Source: Parasegetibacter sp. NRK P23
GTDB taxonomy: Bacteria; Bacteroidota; Bacteroidia; Chitinophagales; Chitinophagaceae
Assembly (NCBI RefSeq): GCF_023721715.1
Contig: NZ_JAMDLG010000001.1
Location: 1,305,889 to 1,369,888, forward strand
Reading direction: 5' to 3'
Length of the DNA stretch: 64,000 nucleotides
Below, piece by piece: positions 52,893 to 60,674 of this stretch. The notes below the pieces were generated by a model. The model made no database searches. It was given only the letters and a program-made list of their open reading frames with translations, and was not told where the DNA came from. The number at the start of each line of letters is the position of its first letter. The stretch's first letter is position 1. A program made the position numbers and the translations under genes.

Positions 52893-53672
52893 TTAATCTA
52901 TCCCTAAACGAATGGCCCGTTCAACGGGCGTATAGCCAGTGGCAGCACCGGAAATATTCAATTCCCCCTTTAACAGCAAAGGCGGTTGCGCCATGAATTT
53001 TGGCGTTTTGGCCCGGTGCGGTTGAGCGGCATGCACCAAGAAGGGATGACACAGGTAAACCGTACCAGCCTTACCCGTAGCATATACTTCTTTTCTTTCG
53101 GGTAGCGCCTCCGCCTTTCCCGTCAGTTCCATAAAGGAGAGACCAAAATCGTCCTCCTGAGACAATATCCGTGCAATATCAATGTGTGAGCCTTCATAAA
53201 TTATTGTCGGGGCATCTTTTTCGCTGACATCAGAATACAATACCAGCATCAATAAGGCCCGCCCCCTGGATTTTACATTCGCACGCCATTCAAAATAATT
53301 CTCAGGATCTTTTCCTGGAAAACTTACATCTACATGCTTACCTGTGTCATTCGGCTGCTTATCAGCGGGAAACCTGACGGGGAACGTGCCTACATTTCTA
53401 CAGGGAATCCATCTATTTTCACCAATTAATTGGTTAAAAGCTGAATGCAGCTTGTCCGTGTTGAGCGAATCAATAAAAGGCTGTTGGGTGTACATCCCCA
53501 AACGAATAACAGGTTTTGTCCAGGTAGATGGGTTCAACCTGTCGCAGGGCAGGTCTTTCCATAAAATGTCCAAAGCCGCGCCGGTAATTTCCTGTGAAAA
53601 CGCATTATCGATGCGTACATAGCCGTTATGAATAAACTGCTCTATTTCCTTTTCTCCTAATATAGCTGACAT
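52893..53672 (-). CDS. Phytanoyl-CoA dioxygenase (PhyH)-family protein
   Basis: 259 residues. The iron-binding HxD is in GKHVDVSF and the distal His in CHPFLVHAAQPHR, followed by the arginine that binds 2-oxoglutarate. N-terminal FIHNGYVRIDNAF is the usual PhyH opening. It is a non-haem iron, 2-oxoglutarate-dependent oxygenase; the substrate is unknown, and members act on lipids, osmolytes or secondary metabolites. No signal peptide. Confidence 0.88.
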   Translation of the reverse strand: MSAILGEKEIEQFIHNGYVRIDNAFSQEITGAALDILWKDLPCDRLNPSTWTKPVIRLGMYTQQPFIDSLNTDKLHSAFNQLIGENRWIPCRNVGTFPVRFPADKQPNDTGKHVDVSFPGKDPENYFEWRANVKSRGRALLMLVLYSDVSEKDAPTIIYEGSHIDIARILSQEDDFGLSFMELTGKAEALPERKEVYATGKAGTVYLCHPFLVHAAQPHRAKTPKFMAQPPLLLKGELNISGAATGYTPVERAIRLGID

Positions 53673-53907
53673 GATTTTTTTGTTATAAACCAGTCCTACA
53701 CAGCAACAAATTTTGCCCGGCCGTGAACCTGGTTTTCGTTTACCAATAAAATGAATATAGAAAGTTGCGCTTTGTATGAATAAAGCGTGTAGCTTAAGAA
53801 CTAAGCTTGAAAGAGAAATTATAACATCACTGTCATGGTCATAGGTGTGAAGTTAAAAAGAATCGCTAAACGAACCAAGCTGAATGGCCGCATGTTTTTC
53901 AACCATT

Positions 53908-54288
53908 TCACTCTTCGCGGAAATGATCAATCATGGTATTATAGAAATATACCGTAGAGTCGTCGTATTTTCTTTTCGGCACCCTGTACTTTTGAACGAT
54001 CTTCTTCAATAACTTTCTTTCCGGGTTATAAAAATTAACGATCAAAGAATCTTTGCCGAACTGCAAACTATCAACGGTATCAAGACCTCTCATCGTTCTC
54101 AGCTCCAGTTCCTGTATTTTCATTTTGTCCTTGAAATTATGAACGGCATAAAGCAGGTGCAGCCCATCAACCAGTCCTTTTACCGAATCTTTGGGCACTG
54201 ATACCACACGAACGCGTTGGGCGTAGCAACAGAAACCGAGCACAGAAAAGAAGAGCAGCAACCCAGGAAATTTTAAATCCTTTTTCAT
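53908..54288 (-). CDS. Secreted hypothetical protein
   Basis: 126 residues. Signal peptide MKKDLKFPGLLLFFSVLGFCCYAQ, then a basic helical domain with no recognised motif (LRTMRGLDTVDSLQFGKDSL, VPKRKYDDSTVYFYNTMIDHF). Probably periplasmic. The 235-base gap on its right toward the dioxygenase gene shows nothing supportable. Confidence 0.6.
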   Translation of the reverse strand: MKKDLKFPGLLLFFSVLGFCCYAQRVRVVSVPKDSVKGLVDGLHLLYAVHNFKDKMKIQELELRTMRGLDTVDSLQFGKDSLIVNFYNPERKLLKKIVQKYRVPKRKYDDSTVYFYNTMIDHFREE

Positions 54289-54365
54289 TGATCAAACCTG
54301 TTTATTTGCTTGTTTCATAATACCTGAACACACTGTTACCGATAGTCGAAGTTAACCAGAATCTA

Positions 54366-54672
54366 TCATCTTTCATATCTGTATTTCGCCATTTCTATTG
54401 CGGCTTTCAGTACGAGATCATGCCCGCTTGTAAATTCTCTTTTATTGTACGGTATAATTTTATCCAGCAACACGCCGTTCCTATTCACAAGCGCACAGTA
54501 CGCCTTGACTATCCTTAAGTTCAGCGAGTAAAGAAAGAATGGAGAAGTTGTATTCTTCTATATTTTTTCCTGAGCAAATAAAGGAATATGCTTTTTTAAA
54601 GCAACACCCCAATGCGCAGCTTCAGTAGAAGCAAGAGGAGAACAATAGCGTATTAAAATGCCGACATGTGAC
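54366..54672 (-). pseudogene. Decayed gene with two frameshifts
   Basis: On the minus strand three frames in turn read like one protein: VGILIRYCSPLASTEAAHWG and VALKKHIPLFAQEK, then IEEYNFSILSLLAELKDSQG, then ALVNRNGVLLDKIIPYNKRE and SGHDLVLKAAIEMAKYRYER to a TGA at 54366. The first shift falls in a run of six A where seven would keep frame; the second is near 54490. No start codon other than TTG is seen. Family not recognised. Confidence 0.45.
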
Positions 54673-54691
54673 AATCCTACATAATCGAAAA

Positions 54692-54730
54692 GCCGCCTCA
54701 AATACTTTTGAGACGGCCTCCTTTTTTATT
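54692..54730. terminator. Terminator, probably bidirectional
   Basis: GCCGCCTCAAA at 54692-54702 pairs with TTTGAGACGGC at 54707-54717. It has T-rich sequence on the plus side and CTTTTCG on the minus side, and lies directly after the small membrane protein gene. Confidence 0.7.
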
Positions 54731-54913
54731 TTAAGCCCTTTTCGTACCCATTCGATTCCACAATTTCACCAAAAGAATTATCGATAACACAAATACAATT
54801 GCAAATAAAATTTCCGTCAACCAATTTACACTGTGTGTGAATTTTAAAACTGTAGCAACAACTGAAACTATCAGCCAAGTCAGGGCTATATAAATAGACT
54901 TTATATTTTTCAT
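54731..54913 (-). CDS. Small two-helix membrane protein
   Basis: 60 residues from the ATG at 54913 (MKNIKSIYIALTW). Two hydrophobic segments (about 6-24 and 31-50) are separated by a short loop, with a basic tail (KLWNRMGTKRA). No family recognised. It follows the cysteine-rich lipoprotein gene by 19 bases and ends at a terminator, so it probably shares that transcript. Confidence 0.6.
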   Translation of the reverse strand: MKNIKSIYIALTWLIVSVVATVLKFTHSVNWLTEILFAIVFVLSIILLVKLWNRMGTKRA

Positions 54914-54932
54914 TGTTCTTTTTTTAAGTATT

Positions 54933-55649
54933 TCACTTAGAACATTGAGTTGCATTACAACCGCAAGCAGCTGCTATGAGAAGCATCACTTGTGGTTGTG
55001 TATCAACAGCTAAGCAAGACCAAAAGCCATCGCAAAATTCATCTTTTTCCGCTTTGTAACAATTCGAAAAACTTTCACCAGGTTCTCTTTGGCAAAAGCC
55101 AGTTCCGCCATGATTTCCCTGGCAGTCCTTCACCTGGATGATTCTATATTCAGCGTCATTATAACCAAGTTGTGTAAAGAATTGAATACCATTTTCAACA
55201 TCAATTAAAATCGCATCGCTATTATTGGTGATTACGATTTGTCCGCTGTTCTGATCAGTAATTTTTCGTCCAAAAAGGAATTCATTCGTTATCTGAAAAG
55301 CTCCTTTTGAAAAATAGCCTTTTACAGCATAATATTTTTCAGGGGTTTCTTCGAAACGCATCATGGCAACTGTTATTCCTTCATTTTTATTTTCAAAAAG
55401 CCTGATAGATTTTTTTTGAATTTTGGAAGCAATTCTACTGTAGACCCCGGTATAACCCGAAAGAGAAGAAAATATTACATCACTTTGCGATTGGCTTGGG
55501 GCAACATCGAAGGCGGATAATCCATAAGCCACCTTCAATGAGCTAATTAATTGAGCATCTTTTTCATTGTCGAAGGTGGCGATCCCCTTTTGTTCTTTCT
55601 TACAGGAGACCAATGAAATAGCTAGAACGGCAATTAAAAAATTTTTCAT
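54933..55649 (-). CDS. Lipoprotein with cysteine-rich C-terminus
   Basis: 238 residues. Lipobox AISLVSCKK gives a lipid-anchored protein. Residues about 25-170 are a mixed domain of unknown function. The last 65 residues hold eight cysteines (CQGNHGGTGFC, NCYKAEKDEFCDGFWSC, ACGCNATQC) around a hydrophobic stretch VMLLIAAA, which looks like a separate disulfide-bonded or bacteriocin-like module. It has its own -7 box and lies just after an HTH gene, which may control it. Function unknown. Confidence 0.75.
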   Translation of the reverse strand: MKNFLIAVLAISLVSCKKEQKGIATFDNEKDAQLISSLKVAYGLSAFDVAPSQSQSDVIFSSLSGYTGVYSRIASKIQKKSIRLFENKNEGITVAMMRFEETPEKYYAVKGYFSKGAFQITNEFLFGRKITDQNSGQIVITNNSDAILIDVENGIQFFTQLGYNDAEYRIIQVKDCQGNHGGTGFCQREPGESFSNCYKAEKDEFCDGFWSCLAVDTQPQVMLLIAAACGCNATQCSK

Positions 55650-55670
55650 AGTTTCTGTTTTTTAGGAAAA

Positions 55671-55678
55671 CAAAAATA
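55671..55678 (-). promoter_or_regulatory. -7 promoter box of the cysteine-rich lipoprotein gene
   Basis: On the minus strand this reads TATTTTTG, matching TAnnTTTG, 22 bases before the ATG. It lies between the HTH stop and the lipoprotein start. Confidence 0.45.
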
Positions 55679-55705
55679 GAAACTGTCACTCCGATAATAT
55701 TGGAG

Positions 55706-55942
55706 TCAAAAATTTTCTTCGAAAAACTTTATTTTGAACCTTCCGTTTATTTCATAGTAATAAGTGCATTTTATTTTGTCGTACTTAATGGGGGCACCTA
55801 AATCTTTCATAACTGCAAAGTATTCATATAATGTGCTCTCCGAAATGTCTAATCTTTCTGCAAGCTCCTGTGGCGTTCCGGTTGCTTTTCTGGCAATCAG
55901 CTGGTCAATTCTTGTAAATCTGTCAATAAACTTCTTAGGCAT
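55706..55942 (-). CDS. Small HTH DNA-binding protein
   Basis: 78 residues from the ATG at 55942 (MPKKFIDRFTRIDQLI); the longer frame overlaps the GNAT gene end and is rejected. It is essentially one winged HTH: ATGTPQELAERLDISESTLYEYFAVM, then the wing YDKIKCTYYYEING. This short HTH_11-like type is common in Bacteroidota beside small secreted-peptide or lipoprotein genes, which is also the case here. Likely a local regulator of the lipoprotein gene. Confidence 0.75.
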   Translation of the reverse strand: MPKKFIDRFTRIDQLIARKATGTPQELAERLDISESTLYEYFAVMKDLGAPIKYDKIKCTYYYEINGRFKIKFFEENF

Positions 55943-56048
55943 AATGATTTTTTTTAGATAGCATCCAGTACAACGGTAGGGCTTTGCGATGGCAGGAATT
56001 TCTTTCCGTAAATGAATTCCCTTATAAAAATGAACATCACGATTACCC

Positions 56049-56597
56049 TCATGCCAGGTCCGTTGTACTAAGCTTCGCATAGATGTCTATGCTAATAAAT
56101 TTTCCATTTTTAATTTCACAATCCCTCATAGTGCCCTCATAGTTAAAATCAAGCTTTTTCATTGCATTTTTGCAACTTATGTTGCCTGTCTCTACAAACC
56201 CCTCAATTCTGTGCAATCTCAATATTTCAAACCCATAGCCACAAACGATGGGCATGACCTCTGTCATTACTCCTCTCCGCCAAAAGTCTTTCAACAACCA
56301 ACATCCGATTTCAGCCTTTCTATGTTCTTTGCTTAGGTTATTAAATCCTACACCACCATAAAAAGCTTTGTTGTCCAGCGAGCAAATGGCCCACCAAATA
56401 CCACTGCCATCTGTTTCCAATTTTGAAAAGAACTTCATTTGCTCTTTTGCACTTTCCAGGGTTTTATAACTAACCCCATAATATTCGATGACCTCAGGAT
56501 CAGAAAGTCCCTCGAATACTTTATGTAAATCGCAGTCAACAAATTGCCTAAGCAAAAGCCTGTCAGTCATTAGTGTTGGAAATTCCATTGCTTTCAT
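56049..56597 (-). CDS. GNAT-family N-acetyltransferase (RimJ/RimL type)
   Basis: 182 residues. The N-terminal TDRLLLRQFVDCDL is the usual RimJ/L opening. Acetyl-CoA-binding motif A is in AEIGCWLLKDFWRRGVMTEV, followed by GYGFEILRLHRIEGFVETGN and the C-terminal SCKNAMKKLDFNYEGTMRD. Substrate unknown. Cytoplasmic. Confidence 0.9.
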   Translation of the reverse strand: MKAMEFPTLMTDRLLLRQFVDCDLHKVFEGLSDPEVIEYYGVSYKTLESAKEQMKFFSKLETDGSGIWWAICSLDNKAFYGGVGFNNLSKEHRKAEIGCWLLKDFWRRGVMTEVMPIVCGYGFEILRLHRIEGFVETGNISCKNAMKKLDFNYEGTMRDCEIKNGKFISIDIYAKLSTTDLA

Positions 56598-57252
56598 ACG
56601 ATCGAATGCTGGAATAGTAGATTCATCAATATGCTGACCTTCAACTCACAACAACGAAAATATTTCCCCCTCGTACGTTAACGATGTTGATTAAAGTTCA
56701 GCGCCTTATTGATGTTTTTTGTGATGCTTCGCCACCTCAGTCCTACACGATGAGCGGCAAGGATAAGGCGGGTTGAAGTAGATTAGAAAAATATAAAGAT
56801 TTTCTGAAATATCAAAACCGGCTTTCTGGTTAGTATTTTTGGTCAGCGAACTTTGGGGCAAGCTTCGGCTTTCGTTGTGTCACTCCCTTCATCGTTCGGG
56901 GCTTTCCCCGGCAGCGTATTACCGCATTTCTTCCCCCGCAGCAAAGATATCCGCACATGTTGATACCCATGTTTCCGCTTATGTCCTGACCGATCCGGCA
57001 GCATATTGAAGCTCCCCAAATTCTACCAGGCAGTTCAAATCCACTATCATATGCCAGGACTTCGAGATAGCGCATACAAATTTTTACTCTTTGGAAAAAC
57101 TTCTCATTTTGGGCTCACTATTAAAAATTACAAGGAGCCGCAAAACGCATCCTGCCACATTAACCACCGCTTAACTTGGACTTTTTTCAAACAGGTAGTA
57201 TCTTGCAAGCTCATAGGATAAGGTTTAATGGTTTAATGACCCAAAGTCATTC
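56598..57252. other. Long region without a supported gene
   Basis: About 650 bases. Short frames exist on both strands (for example 56830-57075 minus, 57006-57221 plus), but none has a credible start or composition. Likely decayed sequence. Confidence 0.5.
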
Positions 57253-57286
57253 AAGCCCCCGGTGTCTACCGGGGGCTTCGTTTTTA
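57253..57286 (+). terminator. Orphan rho-independent terminator
   Basis: AAGCCCCCGGT at 57253-57263 pairs with ACCGGGGGCTT at 57268-57278, followed by CGTTTTT. No plus-strand gene ends before it. Confidence 0.75.
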
Positions 57287-57495
57287 GGTCAACTTCAGAA
57301 AAACGCTAAGGAAAATTTGAGACGCTCCCATTTTTTTGAAACCGCGTAGCTTCAGAACAAAGGCGAACAACATGGGAAACGGCCTTTTTGCGTACATCTC
57401 ATCAGTAAAATCAGCGGCCTGGCTGAAAAAGGACAGAAGAGAAAAATCTATTATTTGTACACGATGGGGGTACAACCCCTGGCATTTCACAACAA

Positions 57496-57503
57496 TATAT
57501 TTG
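57496..57503 (+). promoter_or_regulatory. -7 promoter box of the small membrane protein gene at 57545
   Basis: TATATTTG, a full TAnnTTTG match, 41 bases before the ATG. It supports the start at 57545. Confidence 0.5.
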
Positions 57504-57544
57504 CCTGCAATCATGCAATAATAACGTACGAAAATTCAAAAGAC

Positions 57545-58138
57545 ATGCCAACCGCCAACCCCAACTACAGCTTTAACGTTATCCAGGACAACGGAAAGTA
57601 TACCATTAACTGGAAAGCGGCAAGATTAACGCTCATCATCATCTTCCCGCTCCTGGTCCCCACTATGGCACTCGGTTTGCTCATCGCCAATTTTACCAGC
57701 GAAAACAATTTATCTTCTTTCCTTTCGAGTTTTATACTCTGGACGGCCGCGCTGATTGTTGGTTTTATGCTGCTGCAAAACCGCGTAATCAGGAAAGGTG
57801 GACAATTCAGCTTCACAAAAGAGGGGTTTGAGTTGAACGGAATCAACTATGATGTGAAAGACATCAAAGGGCTTTACATTAAAACACCAAAGGGAGAAAG
57901 GGAAAGCATTCGTGTGCATACTACGGTACACGGATTTGGCGTAGCAGGTACCATGCATAATTTAGGACAGGGAATGTCGGCAGTAAGTGGCGCCGCCCAT
58001 AAAGCCATTCGCGGCAATATACGCAATCGGAGTTTTAAAGTATGCATTCAGTATGGTGAACGCGAAGTTGTGCTCGCCAGGCACCTTACTGAACAAACCG
58101 CTAAGGCGTTGATATCCAAAATAGATGAATTGATTTAG
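57545..58138 (+). CDS. Membrane protein of unknown function
   Basis: 197 residues from the ATG at 57545 (MPTANPNYSFNVIQDN). Two membrane helices (LTLIIIFPLLVPTMALGLLI and FILWTAALIVGFMLL) form a hairpin near the N-terminus. A cytoplasmic domain of about 110 residues follows (FTKEGFELNGINYDVKDIKG, then a glycine/alanine-rich loop), reminiscent of PH-like domains after a helical hairpin. No named family can be claimed. It is the first of several small genes read rightwards. Confidence 0.7.
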   Translation: MPTANPNYSFNVIQDNGKYTINWKAARLTLIIIFPLLVPTMALGLLIANFTSENNLSSFLSSFILWTAALIVGFMLLQNRVIRKGGQFSFTKEGFELNGINYDVKDIKGLYIKTPKGERESIRVHTTVHGFGVAGTMHNLGQGMSAVSGAAHKAIRGNIRNRSFKVCIQYGEREVVLARHLTEQTAKALISKIDELI

Positions 58139-58241
58139 TCCACAGCTTCACGTATTCAACATCCTCAAGCGAACCTTAACATACATGTAAATCTCTCAAC
58201 CGTCATTATAAAACCATTTTTCAATTAAACCCCGAATCAAC

Positions 58242-58769
58242 ATGAAATCCCTTGTTTATTTTTGTCTGCTCCTCCTCCCCCTCTTTACTTCCGCCCAAAA
58301 GAAAAATTGCAAATTCCAAAAATCCACCGATAAGCAAACCGGAAAGGTGTTACAAATGGTGGCGGCCCCGGGCCGGATAGGCAATTTCTTTCTGGCAAAA
58401 GATGGAGACAGCCTTGTGGTATCTTACGCCCGGAAAAGCGTAATGGCGTTGCTGGACAATAGTAACACAAATGTTGTCTATCTGAATATCGACAGCGTGC
58501 TGATAGGTTTCAACGACGGCTCAAAACATGTGTTCAAAGCGGTGGGTTCAGGTACCGTCGACAACAATAAAGTGGCTTTGAAACCGGATTTGATCAACGT
58601 AAAATTCGGCCTGATCACCACGGCGGAAGAAAGGCAAATACTGACTACAAAAGCGCCGACCGCCATACGGGTATATGGAGAAAAAAGCGCGGAATACCAT
58701 GATGTTTTTACGGAAAAGCAACAGGAAAAATACAAAGAAGCCTGCTCCTGTATACTGAGTGAAGGCTGA
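58242..58769 (+). CDS. Secreted hypothetical protein
   Basis: 175 residues. Signal peptide MKSLVYFCLLLLPLFTSAQ, then a beta-rich domain (FFLAKDGDSLVVSYARKS, YLNIDSVLIGFNDGS, VALKPDLINVKFGLIT) and a short helical end with CSC. No family recognised. Periplasmic or surface. Confidence 0.65.
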   Translation: MKSLVYFCLLLLPLFTSAQKKNCKFQKSTDKQTGKVLQMVAAPGRIGNFFLAKDGDSLVVSYARKSVMALLDNSNTNVVYLNIDSVLIGFNDGSKHVFKAVGSGTVDNNKVALKPDLINVKFGLITTAEERQILTTKAPTAIRVYGEKSAEYHDVFTEKQQEKYKEACSCILSEG

Positions 58770-58945
58770 TTTCCACCGACATCAAAGCCTTCTCACCTTG
58801 TTGCACCCACAACAAGAAAATCTACAGCCAACAACGATCATGCGGCAGATAGGCTTTAAGGCGGAACGGGGCCGTTTGCAGCCGCTCCGAGGTGCATCCA
58901 TGTTATCGGCCCTTTACCCTTCATAAGTTTTAAAATTCATGAGAT

Positions 58946-59773
58946 ATGAAAAGATTTTTTTTATTCGCCGCCATAGCTACGCTTAGCTCCTGTGGTAGCG
59001 ACCCCGACAAAGCCATCCTCGGCAAATGGAAGCCCGTGGACAAGTACGGCTCTGAAGAAGAAAAAACCGCGTTCACCATCATGGCATACGATAGAAAAGA
59101 AGCCATAGAGTTTCTGGAAGGTGGCAAATTCAATGTTTACAGGGATGACGTTATCAAAGGCAGCGCTGAATATACGCTGGCCTCCGACGGCAAATCCGTT
59201 GTTGTACAGGAAGGTGGAAGAGCCGGCGGTTCCATGAAAATCGTCTCCCTGGATAACGATAAGATGGAGATCGTGACGGATTTCAGTTTCATGAACGGCC
59301 ACGATACTGTGATCTTCAGAAAGTATGATTATGATAATAAAGAGGAAGTGTACGATTTGAAGAAAAAAGCAATTGAAAAAGAACTCACATCAGAACTATC
59401 ACGCTTTCACAAGTCCGTAACCGATGGTGTTTCATCCATAATAGCATTCATTCAGAAAAAATCGCCGGACAACGCGCAGATAAAGGAGTTGGCAGATTTA
59501 AGGAAAAGCATGATCGAAACGCAGCCCACCGGCTTGGACCAAGCCTCCGGACTGCTTAAATCACTTAACGCCTTCATACAGAAAACCGGACCAATGGTAC
59601 AGGAGTATTCAAAAAATGATTATTACGAAGGCTATAGAGTAAAGTCTACGCTGGAAAACCTGCAGAGTTTAGTATCAAACGGATATTATGGTCTGAACAG
59701 CAACATCGAAGCCTACAATAAACTCGCCAAAGAAATGAAGTGGGACGAAATGAAAAAGCCTTCCCTGCAATAA
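58946..59773 (+). CDS. Lipoprotein with lipocalin-like N-terminal domain
   Basis: 275 residues. Lipobox LSSCGSD. Residues about 25-130 look like the small lipocalin-like/META-type barrels of Bacteroidota (ILGKWKPVDKYG, FLEGGKFNVYRDD, YTLASDGKSVVVQEGG). The rest is helical and charged (KKAIEKELTSELSRF, ADLRKSMIETQPTGLD). Function unknown. Confidence 0.7.
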   Translation: MKRFFLFAAIATLSSCGSDPDKAILGKWKPVDKYGSEEEKTAFTIMAYDRKEAIEFLEGGKFNVYRDDVIKGSAEYTLASDGKSVVVQEGGRAGGSMKIVSLDNDKMEIVTDFSFMNGHDTVIFRKYDYDNKEEVYDLKKKAIEKELTSELSRFHKSVTDGVSSIIAFIQKKSPDNAQIKELADLRKSMIETQPTGLDQASGLLKSLNAFIQKTGPMVQEYSKNDYYEGYRVKSTLENLQSLVSNGYYGLNSNIEAYNKLAKEMKWDEMKKPSLQ

Positions 59774-59800
59774 TCAAGTCCTGTTAAAACAATCGTTCAG

Positions 59801-60514
59801 ATGAAAAAAACATGCTTCCTCCGTATCATTTACCTGTCCCTTTTTATCGCGGCGCTCCAATCCTGCAATTCCAATGGAAATGGTTGCAGGCCCCTCATGG
59901 ACAGCCTGCTGAATAACCGTGACATGTTACCGGCCGAAAAGGAAGCCTTGCTGATCGCAAGTTGTGGGCGGGGTGAAGTAATCAGGAAAGACAGCCTGAA
60001 CCTCGTTATTAAAACCGCTCAGGGAAAAGAAGTGGCGCTGCAATCGAAAATAGATGAAACCCAAACGATAATTTACACTTTCGCGGGGTATTATGAAGAA
60101 GGCGGCCTTTATGTTGTAAGGAAATCAGGATGGGAATGGGAAAACTATCTCCTGATTGAAAGGGAAAATGGTGAGCGGTATGAGGTCACCAATATGCCGC
60201 TTATTTTCTCCCCCGATAAAAAAAGTTTCGCGAGTTTCTCCAGCGACCAGGCCACATTAATGGACGCCAACCGGTTTGAAATATGGGAGAACCGGGGCAA
60301 TAGCTGGAAGTTAACATTGGCGCTGAATACCGCCGATAAAATGTTCCCGGAAAAATCCTGGGGGCCCGCCAACGCTACATGGATCAGCAACGAAGAAATC
60401 GATATCCTGCGGGAAGTGGGTGTAAACGGATACGGTACGGATTCCGGAACAAAAGAAGATGGAATAGAAAAATATATGAAAGTAAATGGCTCGTGGGTAA
60501 GAAAAACAAAATAG
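59801..60514 (+). CDS. Hypothetical lipoprotein
   Basis: 237 residues. Lipobox AALQSCNSN. The beta-rich body (IIYTFAGYYEEGGLYVVRKS, WENYLLIERENGERYEVTN, WKLTLALNTADKMF) has no recognised motif. It lies 27 bases after the previous lipoprotein gene and is probably in the same transcript. The 160-base gap after it shows no terminator. Confidence 0.65.
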   Translation: MKKTCFLRIIYLSLFIAALQSCNSNGNGCRPLMDSLLNNRDMLPAEKEALLIASCGRGEVIRKDSLNLVIKTAQGKEVALQSKIDETQTIIYTFAGYYEEGGLYVVRKSGWEWENYLLIERENGERYEVTNMPLIFSPDKKSFASFSSDQATLMDANRFEIWENRGNSWKLTLALNTADKMFPEKSWGPANATWISNEEIDILREVGVNGYGTDSGTKEDGIEKYMKVNGSWVRKTK

Positions 60515-60674
60515 CAGGATAAGATAAAATCAATACAAACAAAAAAACACCATATATCACTTGTACTTCCCGGAAACTATGCTTAGTTTAGGCGCAACGG
60601 CAGTATTCGCACTAATTTACTACTCCCTTTAAACTCCAATACTTATTAAGTACCACCCTAAATACTTATGAGTA

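Noticed and set aside
56830-57075. 81-codon minus-strand frame with several cysteines
   Set aside because: Considered as a second cysteine-rich peptide. It has no leader-like N-terminus or GG site, and a basic, random-looking tail.
57284-57514. Minus-strand 76-codon frame and overlapping plus-strand frame from 57336
   Set aside because: Neither has a signal, domain or start context; the region is the upstream part of the 57545 gene and its promoter.
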